DNA of 64,000 nt, from assembly GCA_041687395.1 (NCBI GenBank), contig JAWLCA010000019.1:29531-93530 (forward strand), read 5' to 3'. This document shows positions 30,526 to 39,527 of this stretch, one piece after another. Position numbers and translations under genes: made by a program. Within the stretch, counting starts at the first letter, position 1, and each line of letters starts with the position of its first letter. Under the pieces are notes generated by a model that made no database searches, was not told the origin of the DNA, and saw only the letters and a list, made by a program, of their open reading frames with translations. This DNA comes from JAWLCA01 sp041687395. GTDB lineage: Bacteria > Pseudomonadota > Alphaproteobacteria > Rhodobacterales > Rhodobacteraceae.

Positions 30526-33243
30526 GTGAGCGACCGCCCGGAACCCCCTGAAAACACGGATGAAACCCCGCCGCGCCAGCCGACGGGCCCGACGATCTCC
30601 ATCGAAGAGGAGATGAAGGCCAGCTACCTGGATTACGCGATGAGCGTGATCGTCAGCCGTGCGATCCCGGATCTGCGCGACGGATTGAAACCCGTTCACC
30701 GGCGCATTCTTTATGCGATGTCGGAAACCGGCAACACTTTCGACAAGCCCTACCGCAAATCCGCCCGCCCCGTGGGCGACGTGATGGGGAAATACCACCC
30801 CCACGGCGACTCGGCGATATACGACGCGCTGGTGCGCATGGCACAGCCTTTCAGCATGTCGCTCAAGCTTCTGGACGGGCAGGGAAATTTCGGGTCGATG
30901 GACGGGGACAACGCCGCCGCCATGCGCTACACCGAGGTCCGGATGGACCGGCCGGCGAACTTCCTTTTGGCCGACATCGACAAGGACACCGTCGATTTCC
31001 AGGACAACTATGACGGCAAGGACGAGGAACCGACCGTCCTGCCGGCGCGGTTCCCGAACATGCTGGTCAACGGCGCGGGCGGCATCGCCGTGGGCATGGC
31101 GACCAACATCCCGCCGCACAACTTGGGCGAGGTAGTGGATGCCACTCTGGCGCTTATCGAGAACCCGGATCTGACCAGCGAACAGCTGATGGAGTACGTG
31201 CCTGCTCCCGATTTTCCCACCGGCGCTTTGATCCTGGGCCGTTCCGGCGCACGCAAGGCGTATCTGGAAGGGCGCGGCTCCGTCATCATCCGCTCCAAGA
31301 CCCGGATCGAGGAGATCCGCAAGGACCGCTTCGCCATCATCGTCGACGAGATCCCCTATCAGGTGAACAAGTCCACGATGATCGAGAAGATCGCCGAACA
31401 GGTGCGCGACAAGAAGATCGAGGGCGTCGCGCATGTGCAGGACGAATCCGACCGGTCCGGTGTACGCGTGGTGATCGAGTTGAAACGCGACGCCACGCCC
31501 GACGTGGTGCTGAACCAGCTCTATCGCTTCACGCCGATGCAGACCTCGTTCGGGTGCAACATGCTGGCGCTTAACGGTGGCCGGCCCGAACAGCTGACGC
31601 TGCGTGATTTCCTGGCGTATTTCATTACCTTCCGCGAGGAAGTTGTGGCGCGACGCACGGCGTTCGAATTGCGCAAGGCGCGCGAACGCAGCCACATCCT
31701 GTGCGGTCTGGCCGTTGCCGTGTCGAACGTGGACGAGGTGGTGGCGACAATCCGCGGCTCGGCCGACCCGGCAGAGGCGCGGGAAAAGCTGATGACCCGC
31801 CGCTGGCCCGCGCGCGAGATTGCCGAATACATCAACCTGATCGATGACCCCAGTCACAAGGTCAACGAGGACGGCACCTATTACCTGTCGGAAACGCAGG
31901 CCCGGGCGATCCTCGAGTTGCGCCTGCAGCGCCTGACCGCGATGGGCGTGAAGGAAATCACCGACGAGTTGCAGGAGCTTGCTGCCAAGATCCGGGATTA
32001 TCTTGCCATCCTGCGCTCGCGCGAGCGGATCATGGAGATCATCTCGAACGAGTTGCGAGAGGTAAAAGAGCTGTTCGCCGTCCCCCGCCGGACCGAGATT
32101 GCCGACTGGGCCGGCGACATGGAGGACGAGGATCTGATCGAGCGCGAGGACATGGTCGTGACCGTGACCTCGGGCGGCTACATCAAGCGCACGCCGCTGG
32201 CCGAATTCCGGGCGCAGCGCCGCGGCGGCAAGGGCTTGTCGGGCATGGCGACCAAGGAAGAAGACGTGGTGACCACGCTCTTCGTTGCCAATACCCATAC
32301 CCAGCTGCTGTTCTTCACCACTGAAGGCATGGTCTACAAGCTGAAGACCTGGCGCCTGCCGCAGGGCGGGCGCACGTCCAAGGGCAAGGCGATCGTCAAC
32401 ATCCTGCCGATCCCCTCGGGCGTGTCGGTGGCCGCGATCATGCCGGTGGATCGCGACGAGGATGACTGGGATCAGCTGCAGATCTTCTTTGCCACCTCGG
32501 ATGGCGATGTGCGCCGCAATGCGCTGTCCGATTTCACCAACGTGATGCGCAACGGTAAGATCGCGATGAAACTGCCCGAGGGTGTCAGCCTCGTGAACGC
32601 CCGGATCTGCACCGAGGATGACGACGTCATGCTGGTCACCGCCGGTGGCCGCGCGATCCGCTTCCCGACGACCGAGGTGCGCGTCTTCAAGGGCCGCGAT
32701 TCCACGGGCGTGCGCGGCATCCGCCTGGCCGAAGGCGACAGGGTCGTCAGCATGGCGATCATTCGCCACTTCGAGGCCTCACCGGAAGAGCGCGCGGCCT
32801 ATCTGAAGCAGCGCCGCCTGGTCGCCGGTGCGCCCGACGACGGTGAGGTCGATGAGGACGAAGCCGCGGTGGAGGCGGGGCAGCTCTCCACGGAACGCTA
32901 CGCCGAGATGTCGGCGGCCGAGGATCTGATCCTGACGATCACGGCGCGCGGGTCGGGGAAGCTGTCGTCAAGCCATGACTACCCGGTGCGCGGGCGCGGC
33001 GGCCAGGGCGTGGCCGCCATCGACCGCGCGATGCGCGGCGGCCCGCTGGTCGCCAGCTTCCCGGTGGACCCCGCCGATCAGATCATGCTCGCCACCTCGA
33101 CAGGTCAGTCGATCCGGGTGCCGATCGAAGGCATCTCGTTCCGGTCGCGCAGCGCGGGCGGCGTGAAGGTCTTCGATACCGGTCGCGGCGAGGTCGTCGT
33201 CTCCGTCGCACGGATCGCCGATCAGGGTGAGGCCGAGGACTGA
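30526..33243 (+). CDS. gyrA: DNA gyrase subunit A
   Basis: A 905-residue GyrA with N-terminal winged-helix/tower domains and six C-terminal beta-pinwheel repeats. The DNA-cleaving Tyr135 is in AMRYTEVR. The quinolone-determining region reads HPHGDSAIYDAL: Ser96 and Asp100 equal E. coli Ser83 and Asp87, so the usual resistance changes are absent. Insertion near 755-790 (acidic DDGEVDEDEAAVEAG) is a typical alphaproteobacterial feature. The start is GTG with AAGG upstream. Its 3' end overlaps the antiporter gene on the other strand by 22 bp. Confidence 0.98.
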   Translation: MSDRPEPPENTDETPPRQPTGPTISIEEEMKASYLDYAMSVIVSRAIPDLRDGLKPVHRRILYAMSETGNTFDKPYRKSARPVGDVMGKYHPHGDSAIYDALVRMAQPFSMSLKLLDGQGNFGSMDGDNAAAMRYTEVRMDRPANFLLADIDKDTVDFQDNYDGKDEEPTVLPARFPNMLVNGAGGIAVGMATNIPPHNLGEVVDATLALIENPDLTSEQLMEYVPAPDFPTGALILGRSGARKAYLEGRGSVIIRSKTRIEEIRKDRFAIIVDEIPYQVNKSTMIEKIAEQVRDKKIEGVAHVQDESDRSGVRVVIELKRDATPDVVLNQLYRFTPMQTSFGCNMLALNGGRPEQLTLRDFLAYFITFREEVVARRTAFELRKARERSHILCGLAVAVSNVDEVVATIRGSADPAEAREKLMTRRWPAREIAEYINLIDDPSHKVNEDGTYYLSETQARAILELRLQRLTAMGVKEITDELQELAAKIRDYLAILRSRERIMEIISNELREVKELFAVPRRTEIADWAGDMEDEDLIEREDMVVTVTSGGYIKRTPLAEFRAQRRGGKGLSGMATKEEDVVTTLFVANTHTQLLFFTTEGMVYKLKTWRLPQGGRTSKGKAIVNILPIPSGVSVAAIMPVDRDEDDWDQLQIFFATSDGDVRRNALSDFTNVMRNGKIAMKLPEGVSLVNARICTEDDDVMLVTAGGRAIRFPTTEVRVFKGRDSTGVRGIRLAEGDRVVSMAIIRHFEASPEERAAYLKQRRLVAGAPDDGEVDEDEAAVEAGQLSTERYAEMSAAEDLILTITARGSGKLSSSHDYPVRGRGGQGVAAIDRAMRGGPLVASFPVDPADQIMLATSTGQSIRVPIEGISFRSRSAGGVKVFDTGRGEVVVSVARIADQGEAED

Positions 33244-35837
33244 GCCGGCTCGGGCTCTTTCGGCGTCACGGCTGCAGGGCCCGGCTGCGTTCGTTCGGTC
33301 TGCCTGGCTTCTTTCCGGGACACTTCGTCTTTCGGGTCGGGGGGCATTAGGTCGGGGGGCAGTTTCACGCCGCGTTTCCTTGCGCTTTCCCGGACCGCCT
33401 CCTGCAGGGCGCGATTGCGCTGCATCAGTCGGCGGAACCGCGCCTCTGACAGGGCCAGAAGCGTGCAGGGGCTGATTGCCACGATCTGTGCCCGCCGCCT
33501 GGTGCGGGCCAGCAGCGCAAGCTGCCCGAACATCTCACCCCGGCCCAGGCGGACCTTCTGCCCGGCCACTTCGCTTTCGACGGCGCCCGACGCGATGAAA
33601 TAAACCGAGCGCGGGATCTCGTCCTTGCGGATCAGCACGGTGCCCGGTTCTGCGTAGACCGTGACCAGTGCCCGCGTCAGCCGCTTGCGCGCGGCCTCGT
33701 CCATGTCGGCGAAAAGCGGGAACTGCCGCACCAGATCGACCTTCTGCACCGCCAGATCCAGCTTTGGTTGCGCCTCCAACTCGGCCCGGGCGGCGCCGAC
33801 CTGCTGCGAGAGCGTGGTGTAGAGTTCCGGCCCGATCAGCCCGTCGGCCCGCAGGATGTCGTATTCGCGTTCTTCCAGCCGCAAGGCGGTGCGGCGGATA
33901 TACTGGCGCTCCAGCTGTTCGGAGTATCCGGGGTATTGCAGCCGCAGCCCCTCAAGGGCGCTTTCGGTCTCTTCCTCGCGCCGGTGCAGCAACTCGTGCA
34001 GCAACTCGGCCACGCGGCGGCCGTGGATCCGGCGGATCTTGGCATCGATATACTGGTGCAGTTCGCTCAGGATGAGGCGCTGATTCAGCAGGATCTCGAA
34101 CCGCTCGGCAGTGAGCCGCGCCATCAACCCAGACAGGCGCAGCCGGTTGTGCAGGAAGGTGGCCAGCCGATAGCCGGTGCCGTAACCCAGCGCCTTTCTC
34201 CCCGCGCGCCGGTATTCGCTTCGCCCGCCCATCCGCGTCGCCTCGATCAGACGATCGGCATCCAGCAGCATCCGTTCGATCAGCCGCAACGAGATCAGCT
34301 GCTGGCGGAAGTTTTCAAGGATCAGATCACGCTCGCGCCCGGCCAGCGCGACCAGTCCCAGCGTGATGCGGTCGCGGTCCAAGATGCCGGCGCCCTCCTC
34401 GGCAGCGCGGACGGCGGCATCGAGCCGTTCGCCGAACCGCTTTGCCTCGGACCGGACGGTATCGCGCGACAGCGCCTGATCGCGCGCGGTTTCGGCCACG
34501 TCCTCGCGCACGTTCTGCAGGGCGACGGCGACCACCTGACTGGCCAGCGCGCGGTCCAGCGCCGACAGTTTGTCAAGGCCCAGCCGACCGATCACCCATC
34601 GCAGCGTCGTCCCCTGTGCGAACAGCGTGAACAGCGTGAAGCCCGTCGCCAGGATCCCGACGAGCCGCTGCACCTCGGACGGAACAGCCGGGTTTTCGGT
34701 GACCGCCAGCGCCAGCGCCAAGGTCACCGCCCCACGCAGGCCGCCCCACAGGATGGCCAGCCGATAGGGTGCCTGCACCGGGGGAGAGGCGCGTACCAGC
34801 GTCAGGAACGGCAACACAAGAAACAGGATCACCGCGCGCGCCACCACGGCTGCGACGATCACCGCCGCCACCAGGCCCAGGTCCGACAGCCGCGCATCCC
34901 CGATCAGGCGCGGGATCAGCAGCGCGGCAAGAATGAAGATCAGCGATCCTGCCCAGTGGGCCAGAAGCCCCCAGACCTCGCGCAGCTGACTCCATGCGGT
35001 TGGGGGCAGACGGCCCGGTCCGATCAGGTTCAGCGTCATGCCGGCGGTCACCACCGCCACCACGCCCGAAACGCCAAGGCCACGCTCTGCCGCGATGTAG
35101 ACCAGGTAGGGCAGGGCGATCGAGAGCGTCACCTGCGCCAGGGGGTGGCGCGGAAACATGGCCATCAGCCAGATCGCAATGCGCGCGACGAACCAGCCCA
35201 ACGCGCCGCCGCCAAGCATCAGCAGCGGGAAACCAATCAGCGCACTGCTCAGCGATGGGTCGGCCACGCCGCGCATGACGATTGTCAGAAACACCCCGAA
35301 CAGCGCGATCGCCGCGGCATCGTTCAAAAGGCTCTCGCCCTCGACGATGCGGGTCAGCCGCTGCGGGGCGGCGATGTTGCGGAAGATCGCCACCACGGCC
35401 GAGGGGTCGGTTGTGGACACGATGGCGCCGATCAGCAGGCAGGCGGCCAGCGACATCCCGGTCAGCGGGAACAGGGCAAAGCCCACGGCCGCGGTCGCCA
35501 CGGCCACCGCCCCCACTGCCAACAGCAGTATCGGCACCCAATCGTCCAGCATCCGACGCAGGTTCAACCCCAGCGCCACCTCGAACAGCAGCGTGGGAAG
35601 GAAGACGTAAAGAAACACGTTCGCCGTGATCGGCAGCGTCGTGATTACCACGGCGACCGGGTTCAACGCATCGGTCAGGTCGGTGATCAGCAAAAAGACC
35701 GCCGCAATGCCCACCACGACGCCTACGACAGCCAGAAGCACCGTGTGGGGCAAACGCAACCGCGCGGCCAATGGCTCTGTCAGACCAATGACCACAAAAA
35801 GCGAGGCAGCAACAAGGACAAGCGCAATCAGGTCCAT
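33222..35837 (-). CDS. CPA1 sodium/proton antiporter with cNMP-type domain
   Basis: An 871-residue membrane protein. The first 440 residues contain about 12 membrane segments of the NhaP/CPA1 antiporter type, with TDPSAV and LRGAVTLALAL as the ion-site motifs. A long cytoplasmic linker follows, and a cyclic-nucleotide-binding-like beta roll lies near 735-830 (FADMDEAARKRLTRAL, then SVYFIASGAVESEV and LGRGEMFGQLALL). The last 40 residues are charged and Pro-rich. Plant SOS1-like proteins have the same order. No clear binding site before the ATG. Convergent with gyrA. Confidence 0.88.
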   Translation of the reverse strand: MDLIALVLVAASLFVVIGLTEPLAARLRLPHTVLLAVVGVVVGIAAVFLLITDLTDALNPVAVVITTLPITANVFLYVFLPTLLFEVALGLNLRRMLDDWVPILLLAVGAVAVATAAVGFALFPLTGMSLAACLLIGAIVSTTDPSAVVAIFRNIAAPQRLTRIVEGESLLNDAAAIALFGVFLTIVMRGVADPSLSSALIGFPLLMLGGGALGWFVARIAIWLMAMFPRHPLAQVTLSIALPYLVYIAAERGLGVSGVVAVVTAGMTLNLIGPGRLPPTAWSQLREVWGLLAHWAGSLIFILAALLIPRLIGDARLSDLGLVAAVIVAAVVARAVILFLVLPFLTLVRASPPVQAPYRLAILWGGLRGAVTLALALAVTENPAVPSEVQRLVGILATGFTLFTLFAQGTTLRWVIGRLGLDKLSALDRALASQVVAVALQNVREDVAETARDQALSRDTVRSEAKRFGERLDAAVRAAEEGAGILDRDRITLGLVALAGRERDLILENFRQQLISLRLIERMLLDADRLIEATRMGGRSEYRRAGRKALGYGTGYRLATFLHNRLRLSGLMARLTAERFEILLNQRLILSELHQYIDAKIRRIHGRRVAELLHELLHRREEETESALEGLRLQYPGYSEQLERQYIRRTALRLEEREYDILRADGLIGPELYTTLSQQVGAARAELEAQPKLDLAVQKVDLVRQFPLFADMDEAARKRLTRALVTVYAEPGTVLIRKDEIPRSVYFIASGAVESEVAGQKVRLGRGEMFGQLALLARTRRRAQIVAISPCTLLALSEARFRRLMQRNRALQEAVRESARKRGVKLPPDLMPPDPKDEVSRKEARQTERTQPGPAAVTPKEPEPAQSSASP

Positions 35838-35929
35838 GTCTTACGACATACCGTGAAACCCCGCACGGCAGAAGGGCGCTCGCGACGGATTTGCCCAGCG
35901 AACGCCGTTTTCTGCACGCTGGCGGTCGC

Positions 35930-36634
35930 TCACCCGGCGGCGGCGAGCCGGTTGTGCTTGCGCGCGATGAATTCCTTGGCGGTTTCAACTGCGACGGCCG
36001 CGTCGCGGCAATAGGCGTCGGCCCCGATGGCGCGGCCGAATTCCTCGTTCAGCGGCGCGCCGCCGACCAGGATGATGTAGTCGTCGCGGATGCCCTTTTC
36101 CTTCATCGTGTCGATCACGACCTTCATGTAGGGCATCGTGGTGGTCAGCAGCGCGGACATGCCCAGGATATCGGCCTCTTCCCGTTCCAGCGCTTCCAGG
36201 TATTTCTCGACCGCATTGTTGATGCCGAGGTCGACGATCTCGAACCCGGCGCCCTCCATCATCATGCCGACAAGGTTCTTTCCGATGTCGTGGATGTCGC
36301 CCTTGACGGTGCCGATGACCATCTTGCCCATCCGCGGCGCACCGGTCGAGACCAGCAGCGGCTTCAGGATCGCCATGCCGCCCTTCATCGCGTTGGCCGC
36401 CAGCAGCACCTCGGGCACGAACAGGATGCCGTCGCGGAAGTCGTTGCCGACGATTGTCATCCCGCCGACCAGCGCTTCGGTCAGGATGCGATAGGGTTCC
36501 CATCCGCGTTCCAGCAGGATGTTCACCGCTTCCTCGATCTCCTCCCGCATTCCGTCGTACAGGTCGTCGTACATCTGCAGGACCAGCTCGTCGTCGGGCA
36601 GCTCCGAAAGGATGATGTCGTCGTCCTCTGTCAT
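35930..36634 (-). CDS. Corrinoid (B12-binding) methyltransferase protein
   Basis: A 234-residue protein with an N-terminal helical cap domain and a Rossmann B12 domain. The cobalt-binding DxHxxG is DIHDIG, with His115; MSALLTTTMPYMKVVI and VGGAPLNEEFG follow as in methyltransferase corrinoid proteins and the MetH middle module. It carries a methyl group between a donor methyltransferase and an acceptor enzyme. The acceptor is probably the homocysteine methyltransferase 1.3 kb away. GGAGA is seven bases from the ATG at 36634. Divergent from the radical SAM gene. Confidence 0.9.
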   Translation of the reverse strand: MTEDDDIILSELPDDELVLQMYDDLYDGMREEIEEAVNILLERGWEPYRILTEALVGGMTIVGNDFRDGILFVPEVLLAANAMKGGMAILKPLLVSTGAPRMGKMVIGTVKGDIHDIGKNLVGMMMEGAGFEIVDLGINNAVEKYLEALEREEADILGMSALLTTTMPYMKVVIDTMKEKGIRDDYIILVGGAPLNEEFGRAIGADAYCRDAAVAVETAKEFIARKHNRLAAAG

Positions 36635-36800
36635 CTGGCTCTCCAATCGCTGGCGGGCATAGCCGCCGGTTTGTCGTCCAATGCGCCCGATCCGTTCAGC
36701 GGACGCGATGATTTGCGACTTTCGTCGCGTCGCAACCGACACCCGCGCGCGAAGTCGCCGGGTGGTTGCGGATGTTCCTGTTGTGTTCTATTCTGGTGCT

Positions 36801-37889
36801 ATGTTCCAGCCTGACACATCCCGCATCAGCAGCGATCTCCGCCCCGGACGCGGCGCATCCACGAACGCCGCCTCGCGCTTCGACCGGTTGAGCCGCGAAG
36901 GGGCGGATGATGGCTGGGATTTGCCCGAGGATCAGCCGCCCCTGCGGACCGAGGTGAGCGAGGAGCGTCTGCGCCGCGCGATCACCCGCAACTCTTCGCC
37001 CGACATCGGCTTCGACAGGTCGGTCAACCCGTACCGGGGCTGCGAACACGGCTGCATCTATTGCTACGCGCGTCCCAGCCATGCCTTCCTTGGCTTGTCG
37101 CCGGGGCTGGATTTCGAAACCCGCCTTGTGGCCCGCCCCAACGCGGCCGAAGCGCTGGCGGTCGAACTTCGCCGGCCGGGCTACAGGCCCGCACCGCTGG
37201 CGCTTGGCACGAACACCGACCCCTATCAACCGATCGACCGCGACCGGCAGATCATGCGGGCAATCCTGCAGGTGCTGCATGACTTCCGCCACCCGGTTAC
37301 CGTGACCACGAAGGGTGCGCTGATCGAGCGCGACATCGACATTCTGGCCGGCATGGCCGCCGACGGGCTGGCCGCCGTCGGCATCAGCATCACCACGCTG
37401 GATCCGGCCGTCGCCCGCGTGATGGAGCCGCGCGTGCCCGCGCCCGCACGCCGCCTGCGCGCCATCGAACGCCTGGCTGCGGCCGGCATCCCGGTGCGGG
37501 TCATGGCCTCGCCGATGATTCCCGGCCTGACCGATCACGAGGTCGAGGCGATCCTGACAGCCGCCCGCGACGAAGGGGCCACCAGTGCGAGCATGATCCC
37601 GCTGCGCCTGCCGTTGGAGGTGGCACCGCTGTTCCGCGATTGGCTGGCCGAGCATTTCCCCGACCGCGCCGTCCGCGTGATGAAGCTGGTGCGCGAGATG
37701 CATGGCGGGCGCGACTACGATCCGGCCTTCGGCACCCGGATGACGGGGCAGGGGGTGCATGCCGACCTGCTGCGCCGCCGGTTCGATCTGGCGTGCAGGC
37801 GGCTTGGCCTGTCGCACGGCGGCTTTGCGCTGCGCAGCGACCTGTTTGCCCCGCCGCCACAACCGGGCGATCAGCTGTCGCTGTTCTGA
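36801..37889 (+). CDS. PA0069-family radical SAM protein
   Basis: A 362-residue radical SAM protein. The cluster motif C81-x3-C85-x2-C88 is in RGCEHGCIYCYARP; the opening GRGASTNAASRFDRL and RDRQIMRAILQVL are typical of the PA0069 (SplB-like) family. The reaction is not established for this family. It sits between the corrinoid protein and the homocysteine methyltransferase on the opposite strand, but an unrelated role cannot be excluded. No strong binding site is visible at ATG 36801. Confidence 0.88.
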   Translation: MFQPDTSRISSDLRPGRGASTNAASRFDRLSREGADDGWDLPEDQPPLRTEVSEERLRRAITRNSSPDIGFDRSVNPYRGCEHGCIYCYARPSHAFLGLSPGLDFETRLVARPNAAEALAVELRRPGYRPAPLALGTNTDPYQPIDRDRQIMRAILQVLHDFRHPVTVTTKGALIERDIDILAGMAADGLAAVGISITTLDPAVARVMEPRVPAPARRLRAIERLAAAGIPVRVMASPMIPGLTDHEVEAILTAARDEGATSASMIPLRLPLEVAPLFRDWLAEHFPDRAVRVMKLVREMHGGRDYDPAFGTRMTGQGVHADLLRRRFDLACRRLGLSHGGFALRSDLFAPPPQPGDQLSLF

Positions 37890-37896
37890 CGCCTGC

Positions 37897-38907
37897 TCAC
37901 CCACGCCGCCTGCGCCGCTCGCGCGCGGGCGGCGCCTCCCCTCCGGTGCCGTCCGAGGCCGAGGAGAACCCGCCGAGCGCGGCGGTGATCGTCTCCAGTG
38001 TCGGACGCGGCCCGCGCGGGCGGGTTTCCAGCGCATTCCGCATCGCGCGCAGGTGCTCGGGCGTCGTGCCGCAGCAGCCGCCGATGATCGTCGCCCCGGA
38101 ATCGCGCGCCAGCACCGCGTAATCGGCCATCAGCTCGGGCGTGCCGTCGTAGTGGATGTGCCCCTCGTGATACTTCGGGATTCCGGCGTTGCCCTTGGCG
38201 ATGATCGGCCGTTCGGTCCCTTGCGCGGCGAACCCCAGGATCGTGCGCAGCAGGTCCGATGCGCCCACGCCGCAGTTGGCGCCAAAGGCGATCGGCGGAT
38301 AGCGCAGCTTTTCCACCAGCTGCACCATCCCGTCCGACGTCAGCCCCATCATCGTCCGGCCCGAGGTGTCGAAACTCATCGTGCCGCACCAGGGCATGCC
38401 CGCGCGTTCGGCCGCCTCGGCCGCCGCCTTGTATTCCTCGGCCGCGCTGATGGTTTCCGCCCACAGCACGTCGGCGCCGCCCTCCTTCAGGCCCTCGGCC
38501 TGTTCGTGGAACATCTCCACCGCGATCTCGTGGGTCAGGCTGCCCATCGGCGCCATGATCTCGCCCGTGGGGCCCATCGAGCCTGCCACGATCACCGGCC
38601 GCCCCGCCGTGTCGGCGATCTCGCGGCCCAGCTCTGCGCCCGCGCGGTTGAACTCGCGCACGCGGCCTTGGGCCTGGTGCAGCTTCAGCCGGCTCGCGTT
38701 GCCGCCAAATGTGTTGGTCAGGAACAGGTCCGACCCGGCCTCGACCGCGCCACGATACAGCGTGCGGATCTTCTCGGGCTGCTCGACGTTCCAGAACTCG
38801 GGCGCATCGCCCGACTGCAGGCCCATGTTGAACAGATTCGTCCCAGTCGCCCCGTCGGCCATGATCCAGTCCCGCCCGGCAAGCATCCGCGACAGCGCAT
38901 CCGTCAT
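37897..38907 (-). CDS. bmt: Homocysteine S-methyltransferase (BmtB-like)
   Basis: A 336-residue Pcf02574-type homocysteine methyltransferase. The zinc-binding Cys212 in GANCGVG and the Cys278-Cys279 pair in GGCCGTTPEH are intact. The opening DGATGTNLFNMGL is typical of alphaproteobacterial betaine-homocysteine methyltransferase-like enzymes. With the corrinoid protein 1.3 kb away it may form part of a split B12-dependent methionine synthase instead of using betaine. GGAAGGACCAGGA precedes the ATG at 38907. The C-terminal 25 residues are Arg-rich and disordered. Confidence 0.88.
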   Translation of the reverse strand: MTDALSRMLAGRDWIMADGATGTNLFNMGLQSGDAPEFWNVEQPEKIRTLYRGAVEAGSDLFLTNTFGGNASRLKLHQAQGRVREFNRAGAELGREIADTAGRPVIVAGSMGPTGEIMAPMGSLTHEIAVEMFHEQAEGLKEGGADVLWAETISAAEEYKAAAEAAERAGMPWCGTMSFDTSGRTMMGLTSDGMVQLVEKLRYPPIAFGANCGVGASDLLRTILGFAAQGTERPIIAKGNAGIPKYHEGHIHYDGTPELMADYAVLARDSGATIIGGCCGTTPEHLRAMRNALETRPRGPRPTLETITAALGGFSSASDGTGGEAPPARERRRRRG

Positions 38908-39035
38908 TCCTGGTCCTTCCCGCATGTCAAAAGGGCAGCCTTCCGGCTGCCCGTTCCAATCTGGATGCCACAAAGCACCACGTGAGGCAAATTCATAATC
39001 GGCATGAAAAACATGCGCGAATTCGAACAAATGCC
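38908..39035 (-). promoter_or_regulatory. Structured leader of the homocysteine methyltransferase gene
   Basis: A 128-base leader. Read on the minus strand it holds a GCATG-loop-CATGC hairpin (39002-39016), a run with GGCATCC that could also pair with the CATGCC of that hairpin, then an 8-bp GC stem (38933-38952) followed by TTTT, 25 bases before the ATG. The last stem could be a terminator for the zeta-subunit gene or the expression platform of a riboswitch. It does not fit SAM-II or cobalamin riboswitches as I know them. Confidence 0.4.
38933..38952 (-). terminator. Terminator-like hairpin, GGGCAGCC-TTCC-GGCTGCCC
   Basis: A perfect 8-bp stem with a TTCC loop followed on the minus strand by TTTTGAC. 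It lies 84 bases past the zeta-subunit stop and 25 bases before the methyltransferase start, so it may attenuate the latter. Confidence 0.55.
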
Positions 39036-39356
39036 TCAGCCGGCCTCGTTCATCACCTGTTCCTTGGCCAGCGGCAGCAGCGCCGCCATCTTGGCGCGCA
39101 CGGTCTCGGCATCGGCCAGATCGCCTAGGTCGCCGGAAACCTTGCGCACGACGTCCTCGTGCCCGGCCTCCTCGAAATCGGCCTTCACGACCTCCAGCGC
39201 ATAGGCGTTCGCCTCGTCGCCCTTCTTGCCCAGAAGTTCTGCGGCCCAAAGGCCAAGAAGCTTGTTCCGGCGCGCGACCGCGCGGAACTGCATCTCCTCG
39301 TCATGGGCGAATTTCGCCTCGAACGCGCGTTCGCGATCGTCGAATGTGCTGGACAT
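39036..39356 (-). CDS. F1F0-ATPase inhibitor zeta subunit (DUF1476)
   Basis: A 106-residue DUF1476 protein: MSSTFDDRERAFEAKFAHDE, AVARRNKLLGLWAAELLGKK and a C-terminal helix. In Paracoccus this is the zeta subunit, which blocks ATP hydrolysis by the F1F0-ATPase by inserting its N-terminal helix, a role like mitochondrial IF1. The family is essentially alphaproteobacterial, which supports the taxonomic call. The long frame upstream to 40880 is an antisense artefact over purC-purS. No ATP synthase genes are in the window. Confidence 0.92.
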   Translation of the reverse strand: MSSTFDDRERAFEAKFAHDEEMQFRAVARRNKLLGLWAAELLGKKGDEANAYALEVVKADFEEAGHEDVVRKVSGDLGDLADAETVRAKMAALLPLAKEQVMNEAG

Positions 39357-39527
39357 CAATGCCTCCGTCTGGCCTGCGTGACCCCCCTGATATGCGCTGA
39401 CCGGCGCTGAACCGCAAGGCCGTGTGCGGCGCTTGCGACGCGGGCGGCCTTGGCATATAGCAGGCGCAGGGCAGGGGGCCGCGTGGCGGTGCCCCGAAAC
39501 CGCTTTTGCCCCAGATCCGGAGTTTCC

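Noticed and set aside
30412..32769. 785-codon open frame antisense to gyrA
   Set aside because: Translation is His/Arg/Gly rich with no family character and lies wholly inside gyrA. GC-rich third positions open antisense frames.
33768..36014. 748-codon open frame antisense to the antiporter and past its start
   Set aside because: Gln/His/Arg-rich low-complexity translation, antisense to a well-supported gene; no binding site.
38908..39035. SAM-II riboswitch
   Set aside because: CGTGGTG resembles its first strand, but the GCCACG return strand and the GCTAAA pseudoknot strand are missing.
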